Of a DNA stretch of 64,000 bases, positions 46,307-55,097 are shown piece by piece. Each line of letters starts with the position of its first letter. Position 1 is the first letter of the stretch. The notes under the pieces are model-generated. The model was not told the origin of the DNA. It did no database searches and saw only the letters and a list, made by a program, of their open reading frames with translations. This DNA comes from CAZCPB01 sp044223975. Lineage in GTDB: Bacteria > Planctomycetota > Phycisphaerae > Phycisphaerales > UBA1924. The DNA lies in assembly GCA_044223975.1 (NCBI GenBank), contig JBGALI010000013.1, positions 1-64,000 of the forward strand. Reading direction: 5' to 3'. A program made the translations under genes and the position numbers.

Positions 46307-48970
46307 TTGCCGCGTCCAGGCTCAAAGACAGTTTTCGGGTCCCGCTACTTGGTAATCGTACTCGCCATGCTCATGTGGCAGCTTCCTCGCGAGGCATCCG
46401 CACAGAGCTGTGTCGGCCAATGGCTACCAGGAAGTGGAGTCCCGGAAGTCTCCAACACCGTCACGGCGATGGTGGAGTGGGATCCCGATGGCGACGGCCC
46501 CCAGCCTTCCCTGATGGTTGTCGGCGGAAGTTTCGATGTGGCGGGGACGACGCTTCACAGGTCAATCGTCGCTTGGGATGGACAGACTTGGCAACCCATC
46601 GGCAACGGCGTAAGTGGCGGCGTGTCAGCCCTTGCGGTCTATCATGGCGATCTCATCGCTTGCGGATACTTCACATCGATCGATGGCGTCCCTATGAAGC
46701 GGATCGCCCGCTGGAACGGCAGCGCGTGGCAACCGCTGGGCTCGGGCCTCACGATCTCCGGGTCCGAAACCGGTCCCAATGCCCTCCTTGTATACAACGA
46801 CGAACTCATCGTGGGCGGCTCGTTTAGTTCGGCCGGGGGCGTTGTCGCGAAGGGAATCGCGAAGTGGAATGGGTCTGGTTGGCAGTCCATGAGCAACTCG
46901 TTGGTGGGTGGCGTCGGCGTCGCGTCCATTTACTCTCTCGCAACTTACGGTGGTCATCTCTTCGCGGGCGGCGATTTTTCAAACATCAACGGCGTCAGCG
47001 CGAACTCGATCGCCCAGTGGACCGGCACGACGTGGATCGGAGTGGGCGGCGGCGTGACCGGAGGTCTGGTGCGGGGGCTCGCGCCCTTCGGCGGCACGCT
47101 TGTCGCGTGCGGCTCGTTCACCTCGGCAGGTGCGACTGGCACCGCCCGTGTAGCCGCGTGGAACGGTTCCTCGTGGGCGGCTCTTGGCGGCGGTATCAGT
47201 GGAAGCTCACTCAGTTATCCGTACACGCTCACTGCGTTCGCGGGTCGGCTGTTCATCGGAGGCAGCTTTCGAAAGACTTCCGGATCGAACTTCGATTTCA
47301 TCGCTGCCTGGGATGGCCTCTCCTGGACGGATGTCGGACCGGCCGGCGCGGCGAGCGGTGTCAGCGTCTCATCGATCGCCCCATTCCACGGTGAGCTTCT
47401 GTGCGGCGGCAAGTTCACTCAGATCAATGGTTGTCACGCCATGAATCTAGCAAGATGGAACGGAACTGCCTGGCTTCGCTTTCCACCTATCGGTGACTGG
47501 TTTGACTTCTTTGGCGCCGCACCGATCGGTTCAATCCATGAAACGGCTCTCGTCAGCGGAACCGTTAACCTTGCGAACGGCGACACCATCTCTGGCCTGC
47601 TTGGTTGGGACGGTGTCTCATGGTCTGACTTTGGCGGCCCCTCCATCCATTCCGCTAGTTCAGTCGTGCAGATGGCCGGCGACGTCTTCGTTGGCGGCGT
47701 GTTTGATGTCGGAGGCGTCCCCACTACAGCCGTCGCGAAACGCCTCCCGTCTGAATGGAGTCTTCTTGGCACAGGAATGAACGGCACGGTCACAGAGGTC
47801 GTCGAGTACGCCGGCATGCTTCACGCCGCCGGGGCCTTTACTACCGCCGCCAACTCGCCGGCATCGCGTGTGGCGCGCTGGAATGGAAACGCGTGGGAAT
47901 CACTCGGCGCCGGGGTTTCCGGAGGTTCCCCCGTTCGGATCAACGCCATTGCGGTTTATCGCGGAGAGCTCGTGGTGGGCGGCACGTTCACCACCGCCGG
48001 CAGCTCGCCTGCCAACAACATCGCTAGCTGGGATGGGTCGCAGTGGAAGAGCCTCGGTACCGGAATGGTGGGCACCGCCGGATTGACATTCGTGAACGCC
48101 CTGGCCGTGCTCAACGATCAGCTCTATGCAGCAGGTGAATTCGTAAGCGCAGGCGGTGTCACCGCCAATGGTATCGCTCGGTGGGATGGCGACTCTTGGC
48201 ACGCATTGGGTACTGGCTTGACGGGCGCATCGTCCATAGCTTCACTCGCCGTGTTCAATAATGCGCTCTTCGCCGGAGGTAGCTTTTATTCGATCAGCGG
48301 GACGAAGGTCTCCAACTTCGCCCGCTGGAACGGTTCGCAATGGTCCAATCCAGGATTAGGCCTGCAAAACGCGGCCGACTGGATCATAGTTCACGAAAAT
48401 GAGATTCTTGCAGGAGGAGAATTCACGACCGCGGGCGGATTGGTTTCCTGCTATTTCGCCCGCTGGACCGACACCAACATCCCGTGGGTCTCGCAGCATC
48501 CTCAACCCCTGTCTCTCAACGAGACAGCAACTCTCGCCCTCGTGTGCACCCCCGCCAACGGCTACTCCAACGTCTCGTTTCAATGGCTCCGCAACGGCAT
48601 CCCAATATCCGACGGCCCCGGCGGCGCCTCCCCCGGCGGCGGCACCGTATCGGGCTCCTCCGGCACCCTCCCCTCCCCCACCGCCAACTCTCCCGCCACG
48701 CTCACTATCACCGGCATCACCCTCTCCGACGCCGGCGACTACACCTGCACCTTTACCAACCCCTGCGGCAGCGTCACCAGCAACCCGGCCACCGTCAGCG
48801 TCCTCTGCTTCGCCGACTACGACGCCAACACCTTTGTCAACGGCGTCGACTTCGACACCTTCGTCGCCGACTTTGAGCTCGGCGACGCTGCCGCGGACGT
48901 GAACCACGATGGCTTCGTCAATGGTGTCGACTTCGATACGTTCGCGGATCACTTCGTCGCGGGGTGTTGA
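46307..48970 (+). CDS. Secreted repeat protein with Ig-like domain and GC-type dockerin
   Basis: Large exported protein of about 887 residues. A signal peptide (YLVIVLAMLMWQL then ASAQS) is followed by about 15 repeats of 40-45 residues of the form WNGSAWQPLGSG...ALAVYNGELIVGGSF, a propeller-like region. Next comes an immunoglobulin-like domain (SFQWLRNGIPI, then LSDAGDYTCTFTNPCGSVTS), and finally a GC-type dockerin tail of about 50 residues with two EF-hand-like DYDAN.FVNGVDFDTFV copies ending in AGC. The tail probably anchors the protein by an uncharacterised sorting system found in Phycisphaerae. Start uncertain: TTG at 46307 is used. Upstream codons run into the atpA terminator. The stretch is less GC-rich than its neighbours. 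Confidence 0.85.
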   Translation: MPRPGSKTVFGSRYLVIVLAMLMWQLPREASAQSCVGQWLPGSGVPEVSNTVTAMVEWDPDGDGPQPSLMVVGGSFDVAGTTLHRSIVAWDGQTWQPIGNGVSGGVSALAVYHGDLIACGYFTSIDGVPMKRIARWNGSAWQPLGSGLTISGSETGPNALLVYNDELIVGGSFSSAGGVVAKGIAKWNGSGWQSMSNSLVGGVGVASIYSLATYGGHLFAGGDFSNINGVSANSIAQWTGTTWIGVGGGVTGGLVRGLAPFGGTLVACGSFTSAGATGTARVAAWNGSSWAALGGGISGSSLSYPYTLTAFAGRLFIGGSFRKTSGSNFDFIAAWDGLSWTDVGPAGAASGVSVSSIAPFHGELLCGGKFTQINGCHAMNLARWNGTAWLRFPPIGDWFDFFGAAPIGSIHETALVSGTVNLANGDTISGLLGWDGVSWSDFGGPSIHSASSVVQMAGDVFVGGVFDVGGVPTTAVAKRLPSEWSLLGTGMNGTVTEVVEYAGMLHAAGAFTTAANSPASRVARWNGNAWESLGAGVSGGSPVRINAIAVYRGELVVGGTFTTAGSSPANNIASWDGSQWKSLGTGMVGTAGLTFVNALAVLNDQLYAAGEFVSAGGVTANGIARWDGDSWHALGTGLTGASSIASLAVFNNALFAGGSFYSISGTKVSNFARWNGSQWSNPGLGLQNAADWIIVHENEILAGGEFTTAGGLVSCYFARWTDTNIPWVSQHPQPLSLNETATLALVCTPANGYSNVSFQWLRNGIPISDGPGGASPGGGTVSGSSGTLPSPTANSPATLTITGITLSDAGDYTCTFTNPCGSVTSNPATVSVLCFADYDANTFVNGVDFDTFVADFELGDAAADVNHDGFVNGVDFDTFADHFVAGC

Positions 48971-48974
48971 TTGG

Positions 48975-49059
48975 GGAAGTGACGAAGTGACGGAGTGACG
49001 AAGCAAGAAGGAGCAACCCCTGCTCCTCCGACACGTCACTGCGTCACTCCGTCACTTCC
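48975..49059. terminator. 26-bp hairpin from inverted octamer arrays
   Basis: Left arm 48975-49000 and right arm 49034-49059 match as inverted repeats with two mismatches, each built of three GTGACG(G/A)A-type units. The loop holds a second perfect 7-bp hairpin (49009-49015 with 49021-49027). It is located between the dockerin protein gene and rsmD. Confidence 0.7.
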
Positions 49060-49066
49060 TCCCCCC

Positions 49067-49072
49067 TACCCT
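49067..49072 (+). promoter_or_regulatory. Putative -10 box of rsmD
   Basis: TACCCT 5 nt before the rsmD ATG, directly after the inverted octamer arrays, no Shine-Dalgarno. Confidence 0.3.
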
Positions 49073-49077
49073 CCCCC

Positions 49078-49944
49078 ATGCGCATCATCGCCGGGGAATT
49101 CCGTTCGCGCAAGCTGCTTTCACCGCCGGAGGACACGACCACGCGCCCGATCCCGGACCGGGTGAAGGAGTCGCTCTTTTCGATCCTGCGCGGGCACATC
49201 GAGGGCGCCGAGGTGCTCGACCTGTTCGCGGGCACGGGGTCGGTGGGGCTCGAGGCCGTCAGCCGCGGGGCCGCGCGGTGCGTGTTTGTGGAGCGCGACC
49301 GCTCGATGGCGGCGGTGCTGCAGAAGAACATCGAGACGCTGGGGGCGCAGGACCGCTGCGAGGTGGTGACCGGCGATGCGCTCGGCGCCGGGACGTTGGC
49401 GCGCTGCCCGCGCCCGGCGACGATCATCATGATGGACCCGCCCTACGACCTGGTGCGGAGCGAGCTGGGCGCGCGGCGTGTGAAGGGGCAGCTCGCCGAG
49501 CTGGTCAAGTGCCTCACCGACGACGGGTTCGCGGTGCTGCGCACGCCGTGGCCGCTGTTCTACACCGAGGAAGAGGCCGCCGAGCCTGGCGTGGTGTACG
49601 GGGCGCGGACGCCATCGCGCCCCGGACGTGCCGGCCCGCCGCGCCTGGGCCCCGACGGCAAGCCGCGCCGGGACCGGCCCGCGCGCCCTACGGCCAAGGG
49701 ACGCTGGGACGAGGTGTGGACCATCGAGAAGAGCGCGCCCAAGGACCTTGAGGAACTGATCGAGAACGACGGCGCGACCGAGGACGAGGTCGATCCTGCC
49801 TCGGACGCGGCGCCTCCGGCGGCGGGCGCCGCAGCGCCGAAGCCCAAGCCCCGCGAGATCGACCTTGCCGTCGAGGCTGCGGTGGGACCCGAGACGCACC
49901 AGTACGGCACGATGGCGCTGCACTTTTACATGAAGCGCAAATAA
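49078..49944 (+). CDS. rsmD: 16S rRNA (guanine-N2) methyltransferase RsmD
   Basis: SAM-dependent methyltransferase for guanine 966 of 16S rRNA. Begins MRIIAGEFRSRKL, then RPIPDRVKESLFSIL, SAM motif LDLFAGTGSVGLEAVSRGA, FVERD, and the catalytic NPPY-type motif DPPYD at 120-124. At 288 residues it is about 100 longer than usual. The extra sequence at about 176-235 is a Pro/Arg/Gly-rich disordered insertion (RTPSRPGRAGPPRLGPDGKPRRDR and an acidic run), after which the fold closes with QYGTMALHFYMKRK. It is probably leaderless (TACCCT 5 nt upstream). Confidence 0.92.
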   Translation: MRIIAGEFRSRKLLSPPEDTTTRPIPDRVKESLFSILRGHIEGAEVLDLFAGTGSVGLEAVSRGAARCVFVERDRSMAAVLQKNIETLGAQDRCEVVTGDALGAGTLARCPRPATIIMMDPPYDLVRSELGARRVKGQLAELVKCLTDDGFAVLRTPWPLFYTEEEAAEPGVVYGARTPSRPGRAGPPRLGPDGKPRRDRPARPTAKGRWDEVWTIEKSAPKDLEELIENDGATEDEVDPASDAAPPAAGAAAPKPKPREIDLAVEAAVGPETHQYGTMALHFYMKRK

Positions 49945-49945
49945 A

Positions 49946-49981
49946 CGGGGCGGGCAGGCCCCCTTGGCCCCGTCCGCCCCG
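49946..49981. terminator. Bidirectional terminator between convergent genes
   Basis: 8-bp perfect stem CGGGGCGG/CCGCCCCG around a 20-nt loop that can itself pair partly (GGCCCCC with GGCCCC-type runs). It lies between the rsmD stop and the end of the opposing dockerin protein gene, 2 bases after the former. Confidence 0.55.
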
Positions 49982-50010
49982 CAACAAGACCTTGGTTTTC
50001 AGGCCCGTGT

Positions 50011-51672
50011 TCAGCAGCCCGCGATGAACGCGTCGGCGAACGAGTCGAAGTCCATGCCGCTGACGAAACCGTCGCCGTCGATGTCGGCCACGGGAGCGCC
50101 GGCCTCGAAGGCAAAGACGAAGGAGTCAAAGTCGTCGCCGTTGACGAAGCCGTTGCAGTCGTAGTCGGCGTAGCAGGTGGCCGCGCGGATGGTGCCGGAG
50201 ATGGCCGTGCCGCAGTCGTTGGTGACGACGCAGCGGTAGCGTCCGGACCAGATCCCATCGAGGCCTCCGATGCGGAGCTGCATGGTGGTCGTGCCGCGGA
50301 AGTTGAAGAACTCGGGGAGGTACTCGTCGCAGTTGTCGTCGACGAGGTCGGTCCACACGCCGGTGCCGGGGCCGGTCTCCTGCTGCCACTGGATGGTCAT
50401 GGGCCAGGAGCCGGCGACGAAGCAGTTGAAGGTCATGCCGTAGGGCTCGGCCAGGGGCCCGTCGGGGTTGTAGTGAGAGACGGGACCGAGAACGATGTTG
50501 GCGGGCTCGCAGGGCGCGCCGTTGAGGCAGAGGATCGCGCCGGGGGACCAGACCAGGCAGGGGTTCTCCTCGTCCACGGTCGAGATCAGGAGCGTGTTCC
50601 CGTCGGCGCTGAGGGCGCGCACCGCCGAGCCGCCGAGGGACCCGATGTACAGGCCGGGGAAGCTGCCGCCCAGGTCGGCCACGTGCTGGGGAAGGCTCTT
50701 GGGCACGCCGCCGTTGAGGTTGGCGCGCCAGATGAACGAGCCGTCGCTCCCGCCGGTGCCCACGATCGTGGACCCGTCGGCGCTGACGGCGGTCGGGAGC
50801 ATGTCATCCTCGCCGCCCATGTTGTGAGCGATCCAGCTGTTGCCCGAGCGCGTCCAGCGGACGGGGGTCGTGATGGTGGTGCCGAACGTGGCCTGCATGG
50901 TGGTCGGGCTCATCTTGCCGACGAGCGTGTTGCCGTCGGCGCTGACGGCAAAGACCTTGTTGGCGTAGCGGTCGAGAATGGTCTGGGTCCAGGTCGAGCC
51001 GTTCTTGACCCACACGCACGCGCCGCGCCACTGCTGCTGCGACGCGTCAGCGTAGTTTTCGTCGTAGCCGACGATGACCGTGCCGTCCGCGCTCACGGCG
51101 TCGGCCCGCGTCGCCCCCGCCTGCGCGTTCCACGGCGCGGGCGAGGTCGAGACGGGAAGCTGCTCCCAGACGTTGAGGAGGGTGTCGAGGCGTGCCGCGC
51201 GGTGCGTGCCGCAGGTGGTCAGGGTGTACCCACCGCCGACCACGTAACGGCCGTTGCCGGAGATGTCGTTGGCGTTGAAGGTGAAGGCGTCGCAGCTGGT
51301 GCCGGTCGGGGGCTTGCCGAAATTGGTCTCGCCGCCCGCGAGCGTCCACGTGCGCGGCGAGTAGCGGTCGGTGCCCAGGCCCGCGACGTTCTGGAGGTCG
51401 TACGCGTTGAACGAGATCGCCATCCCGTCGGCGCTGCAGTGGATCGGGTCGTTGTCCACGACCGAGCCGGTGCTCATCGCGCCCACGCCGCGCGTGTAGG
51501 TGTGGATGACGTACTCGCCCAGCGCCGCGTTCCAGAAGGTGCCCACCGCGGTCTGGCCGTCGGCGGAGAGATCGGAGCCGATCTGGCCGGTGAGGACGAG
51601 CGCGGGGGGCGAGGCGAGGACGGACAGTGTGCCGGCGAGAGTCGCCAGCGCCGCGGATCGGGTCAGGTTCAT
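50011..51672 (-). CDS. Secreted HAF-like repeat protein with GC-type dockerin
   Basis: 553-residue exported protein. A signal peptide (AALATLAGTLSVLAS) is followed by six or more repeats around SADGTVIVGYD, SADGNTLVGKM and SADGSTIVGTG, which resemble HAF repeats and suggest a propeller. An Ig-like segment (MTIQWQQETGPGTGVW, then GRYRCVVTNDCGTAISGTI) and a GC-type dockerin tail with two EF-hand-like loops (DYDCNGFVNGDDFDSFV and DIDGDGFVSGMDFDSFAD) follow, ending AGC. ATG at 51672 has AAGGAGA seven bases upstream; the GTG just before it is less likely. It shares its tail design with the protein ending at 48970, consistent with a common anchoring system. Confidence 0.88.
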   Translation of the reverse strand: MNLTRSAALATLAGTLSVLASPPALVLTGQIGSDLSADGQTAVGTFWNAALGEYVIHTYTRGVGAMSTGSVVDNDPIHCSADGMAISFNAYDLQNVAGLGTDRYSPRTWTLAGGETNFGKPPTGTSCDAFTFNANDISGNGRYVVGGGYTLTTCGTHRAARLDTLLNVWEQLPVSTSPAPWNAQAGATRADAVSADGTVIVGYDENYADASQQQWRGACVWVKNGSTWTQTILDRYANKVFAVSADGNTLVGKMSPTTMQATFGTTITTPVRWTRSGNSWIAHNMGGEDDMLPTAVSADGSTIVGTGGSDGSFIWRANLNGGVPKSLPQHVADLGGSFPGLYIGSLGGSAVRALSADGNTLLISTVDEENPCLVWSPGAILCLNGAPCEPANIVLGPVSHYNPDGPLAEPYGMTFNCFVAGSWPMTIQWQQETGPGTGVWTDLVDDNCDEYLPEFFNFRGTTTMQLRIGGLDGIWSGRYRCVVTNDCGTAISGTIRAATCYADYDCNGFVNGDDFDSFVFAFEAGAPVADIDGDGFVSGMDFDSFADAFIAGC

Positions 51673-51867
51673 CACAAGTCTCCTTGAGGATCGGAACTTA
51701 CGCGCGGGACCGGGCCCGGGCCGCGGGGACTTCGCCCCGGATTGACCCGTCGCCCGCTTCGGGAACCGGGCCGGACGGGATGGCGGCGCGCCGCGCAGGC
51801 GTCCGGATCGAGAACCACCGAGGCCGCGTTCCCGCGGCGTCGGCGTGGGAGGGAAATGAAGGAGAGA

Positions 51868-52545
51868 TCAGCGGCGGCGGCGCCCGGCGATCAGCCCGCC
51901 GAGGCCAAGGAGCGCCAGCGACGAGGGAGCGGGGGTGGCGATGCCCTCGATCAGGATCGCACCGTCGGTCGCGCCTTCACCGAGCAGCGCGGCGTTGTCC
52001 GACCAGGTCGCATCGAGGGGCGCGGCAAACCGAACGGCCTGGCTGTTGCCGTACAGGCTCGCGGCGGGCCACTGGTTGGCCACGTCGCCGTTGGAACCGA
52101 ACTTCGGGGTGAGGCTGATCCACCAATCACCGGCGGGGATGTTGACGCTCATCGTGCTGGTGACCGCGAGCACATCTCCGGACAGGTAGGTGCTGGTCGC
52201 GGCCACGTTGACGCCGCTGCCGCCGTTGGCGATGCGGCGCGGGTTGTTCGCCGCCGTCGGGAGAGAACCGGTCTTGGGGAACAGGTTGAAGACCGCCTGG
52301 CTCGGCGTGCTGAACGCGTAGGTGCCCATGTACACCGTGATGCTCTGGACCGTCCAACCGCCGGCGGGCACCGAGATGTCCGTCATGCCGAACGCTTCGG
52401 TCTGGCCGAACCCGGTCGTCGTCCAGTTCGCCATGCTGATGGGGCTGTTGAAGTTGATCGCGGACTGATCCCAGAGGGTGCTGGCGCTCGCCATGCTGGC
52501 CAGGCTCAACAGGGACAACGCGGACAGGGCGGTGCGGGTGCGCAT
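51868..52545 (-). CDS. PEP-CTERM sorting domain-containing protein
   Basis: 225-residue exported protein. The ATG at 52545 is preceded by GGAGGAGA; upstream codons are not used. Signal peptide (ALSALSLLSLASMASA), then a beta-rich domain of unknown function containing many Asn, Gly, Thr and Ser residues. The C-terminus has the PEP-CTERM pattern: APSS, a hydrophobic stretch LALLGLGGLIAG and RRRR. PEP-CTERM proteins are processed by an exosortase and linked to exopolysaccharide. No exosortase gene is in the window. It is divergent from the unknown gene at 52848. Confidence 0.92.
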   Translation of the reverse strand: MRTRTALSALSLLSLASMASASTLWDQSAINFNSPISMANWTTTGFGQTEAFGMTDISVPAGGWTVQSITVYMGTYAFSTPSQAVFNLFPKTGSLPTAANNPRRIANGGSGVNVAATSTYLSGDVLAVTSTMSVNIPAGDWWISLTPKFGSNGDVANQWPAASLYGNSQAVRFAAPLDATWSDNAALLGEGATDGAILIEGIATPAPSSLALLGLGGLIAGRRRR

Positions 52546-52847
52546 GATTCTGTCTCCTCCGAAGTGGTCGGCCCCGTCCGGCCTGCGGGAGTCCGCAGAA
52601 GTGGAAACGGAATGGACCCGACTCGGGTGCAATCTGACACGCCGCCTGAGCCAACCGCTGACCCGGGCGCGTGTTCTCGGGGCCCATACTAAATCCTCAT
52701 TGGGAAGTTTGCAACGAATTCCCCAGGGAATTTTCCAAAAACTTACTCGGGTCAATTGCAGCATGCCTACCCCTCTGGTAGCATGTACTAGGGGATTTGA
52801 TCCCGATTGAATACCAAACTTCTGACCCGCACCCGTCACGGAAGACC
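52546..52847. other. Divergent intergenic region
   Basis: No coding region is seen in this 302-bp gap between divergent genes. The half next to the PEP-CTERM gene is GC-rich with no recognised riboswitch. The half next to the unknown gene (about 52685-52800) is much more AT-rich than the rest of the window, with several TA-rich hexamers, and contains a perfect palindrome at 52717-52732, so promoters and operators probably lie here. Confidence 0.5.
52717..52732. promoter_or_regulatory. Palindrome AATTCCC-CA-GGGAATT, possible operator
   Basis: Perfect 7-bp inverted repeat with a 2-bp spacer in the AT-rich part of the divergent region, about 116 bases before the plus-strand start. It is a shape used by dimeric regulators; the regulator is unknown. 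Confidence 0.35.
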
Positions 52848-54056
52848 ATGGCACAAGAAACTGGTGGACAGCTCGAGCAGGAATGCCGGTCGGCCATGGA
52901 GGGCGTGCGGGGCGCGCTGATCAACCTCTACTCGTCGATCGAGAGCGACCCGTCGACGCCGCAGGTGGCGGCTAAGCGCTTCGGGCTCAACAAGAACCTC
53001 GCCTGGAAGTTCTCCAAGATCATCAGCGCGGAAGACCCTTTCACCGCGATCCAGCACCTCCCGGGCGACTCGGGGGTCGAGATCTTCCTGAGCACGCTCG
53101 AGTCGCACGGGGCGCCGCGCCAGGCCGTGAGCGATGTGCGCCGGGCGCTGGCGACGTTCGGGCACGTCATTGAGGTGCACGCCAGCGGGCGCGATGACCT
53201 TGACCTGATGCTCGACAGCATGGGGCTTGGCGCGCCCGAGCGGCAGCTGGAGCAGAGCCGCGAGCTGGCCTTCCGGGGCAACAGCGGAATCTTCGGGCTC
53301 CAGGCCAAGGTGCGGCTCTCGACGGCGTTCCTGATGCCCTCGAGCGCCGGCCCGGGGCTTGCCGACTCGGTGCTGATCGGCGGGTTCGTCGGTCTTCGGC
53401 GGCTGCGGAGCAACGTGCGCTGGCCGCTGTTCAGGTTTCAGGCCTACGAGGGGTCCGAGAGCTCGGGGCTGAGCACGAAGAAGCTGGCCGGGCTCAACGG
53501 CGATGCGCCGCGCATTCTCTCTGAGTTCGGCTCGACGCTCCAGCCGCCAATCGAGGCGGTCACGTCCGACCGGTGGACCGAGCACTTTCTGACCGGCGGC
53601 GAGGTCGGCAATCGCGGGGCGTTCGACTGCTTCTACACGTCGATGTGGCGGGGCTTCCCGATCTACCGCACACCGACCGATACGTACGGCGAGTACGCCT
53701 CGACGATCACGCTGCCCATCGAGCACCTGGTCTTCGATGTGCTCTACCACAAGAGCCTTGCCGTGCCCACGCCCTCCCTGCTGGTGTTCAGCCGGCCCGG
53801 CGGCGGGCTGCACGATCCGGCGGAGCGGCGCGAGGAGAACGTGCTGCCCATTCAGCAGCGCGTGACGCCGCTGGCGGGCTCGCCCCCGGCGGTGGCGACG
53901 CCGCTGGTGCCGCGGTACGGCGAATTGGTGTCGTCGGTGTACGCGCGCCTGGGCGCGATCCCGTCGGACTTCCGCGGGTACCGGCTGATGCTGCGGTGGC
54001 CGCCGATGCCGTCGACCGTGGCGCTGCGGTGGCCGCTGCCGGAGCGCGGTGCTTAG
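52848..54056 (+). CDS. Unknown protein with helix-turn-helix-like N-terminus
   Basis: 402-residue protein not assigned to a family with confidence. The first ~130 residues are helical; residues about 35-65 (PQVAAKRFGLNKNLAWKFSKII) look like a helix-turn-helix, and the following part (GDSGVEIFLSTLESHGAPRQAVSDVRRAL) is also helical. The rest is mixed alpha/beta with conserved-looking aromatic and Arg residues (FRFQAYEGSESSGL, DCFYTSMWRGFPIYRTPTDTYGEY). It might be a ligand-binding regulator, but that is a guess. The start is ATG at 52848; GGAAG lies four bases upstream. An in-frame TTG at 52797 is an alternative. It is divergent from the PEP-CTERM gene. Confidence 0.7.
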   Translation: MAQETGGQLEQECRSAMEGVRGALINLYSSIESDPSTPQVAAKRFGLNKNLAWKFSKIISAEDPFTAIQHLPGDSGVEIFLSTLESHGAPRQAVSDVRRALATFGHVIEVHASGRDDLDLMLDSMGLGAPERQLEQSRELAFRGNSGIFGLQAKVRLSTAFLMPSSAGPGLADSVLIGGFVGLRRLRSNVRWPLFRFQAYEGSESSGLSTKKLAGLNGDAPRILSEFGSTLQPPIEAVTSDRWTEHFLTGGEVGNRGAFDCFYTSMWRGFPIYRTPTDTYGEYASTITLPIEHLVFDVLYHKSLAVPTPSLLVFSRPGGGLHDPAERREENVLPIQQRVTPLAGSPPAVATPLVPRYGELVSSVYARLGAIPSDFRGYRLMLRWPPMPSTVALRWPLPERGA

Positions 54057-54121
54057 GTGCCGATGACCTCTGGCTGAAGCAGAACCCCGTCACAGGGATG
54101 CGGTGGATCCGGAAGAAGAGT

Positions 54122-54188
54122 CCCTCGCTTGCGCGTCGGGCTCGTAGTCGACCTCGTAGTCGACCTCGTAGTCGGGCTCGTAGTCGGG
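54122..54188 (-). repeat. Dispersed motif copy 2 with its 12-mer expansion
   Basis: On the minus strand, four tandem 12-mers of TACGAGCCCGAC/TACGAGGTCGAC end in a full 25-nt motif (54122-54146) almost identical to the one after atpA. The tandem unit is the first 12 bases of that motif. It lies 7 bases after the stop codon of the gene at 54196. Confidence 0.8.
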
Positions 54189-54195
54189 CTTGCAA

Positions 54196-54837
54196 TTACC
54201 CGCCGAGCTGATCGACCTGGTACCGCAGCATCGGCGGCTTTTCGACGCCGGTCACCACCTGCCAGAAGGGCTCGGGGTGCTCGTCGATCGACCAGTGCTG
54301 GAACTGGCCGCGCGGGTCTTCGGCGTAGAGGTCGAGCGCGGGCCCGCCGACGAAGATCGTGCGGTGCAAGAGCAGCACATCGTCCGAGGCGTACTCGGCC
54401 TCCGCGGCAACTCCGGCGAGGGTTTCCACGATGCGCCCGAAGAGCTTGCGGTCCTGACGGAGGAGCACATCGGCATCGTGCCAGATGTAGTAGCGGTACT
54501 TGCTCACGGGCCGGGCCCGGAACTCCTGGCGGTAGCGGAGCAGCGAGGCGACGCCGCCGGGGCCGTCGATCTTGCGTTCGAGGGCGGGGCCCACGATGGC
54601 CTGCTCGGCCTGGCAGCAGAACGACTCGAGGTCGGTGATGAAGCGCCCGTAGAACGAGCACACTTCGGCGTCGCGGATGCCCCCCAGGAACTGGGACATC
54701 GACGCGGCAAAGTGCAGACGCTTGCGGGTGTTGGTGGACCAGGCGACCAGGTGGTGCTCGTCCAGGAGCTGCGTCACCTCGGGCTGCCACTCGGGAACAC
54801 TGAACGGCGAATCGGGTTGACGTGTAAGCGCACCCAT
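54196..54837 (-). CDS. Unknown conserved-looking soluble protein
   Basis: 213 residues, no family recognised. No signal peptide or membrane helix. The middle contains an unusual Tyr/Trp/His/Asp cluster (SKYRYYIWHDADVLLRQD), and the C-terminal third is rich in Trp and His (FQHWSIDEHPEPFWQVVTGVEKPPML); these are typical of a folded enzyme or binding protein. The start is taken at the ATG at 54837; an AGGAGG element lies 16 nt further upstream, farther than normal, so the N-terminus is uncertain. It is separated by 260 bp of gene-free DNA from the flavoprotein gene and by a 12-mer array from the gene on the other strand. Confidence 0.6.
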   Translation of the reverse strand: MGALTRQPDSPFSVPEWQPEVTQLLDEHHLVAWSTNTRKRLHFAASMSQFLGGIRDAEVCSFYGRFITDLESFCCQAEQAIVGPALERKIDGPGGVASLLRYRQEFRARPVSKYRYYIWHDADVLLRQDRKLFGRIVETLAGVAAEAEYASDDVLLLHRTIFVGGPALDLYAEDPRGQFQHWSIDEHPEPFWQVVTGVEKPPMLRYQVDQLGG

Positions 54838-55097
54838 AGGACGACCGTTCCGCCTCCTGCGGCAGGTATCACGTCCCTGTGGATTCTGATTCAGAATCCC
54901 CCCACGGACGACTGCTGTGCCCCGCCGCCCAGAGTGTGCGCCAAAATCACCCGAACACAACCGCATGCACGGGTTTCGCGCTAAAAACGGTGTGGATTAC
55001 CCAGTTTGTCAATATCCGCGAGGGGTGAGAACATGTTCACCCCGGGTCTTTCACGGGAATTACGTGCTCACGCGCCGGCGATCCATTGCTTGTGTTC

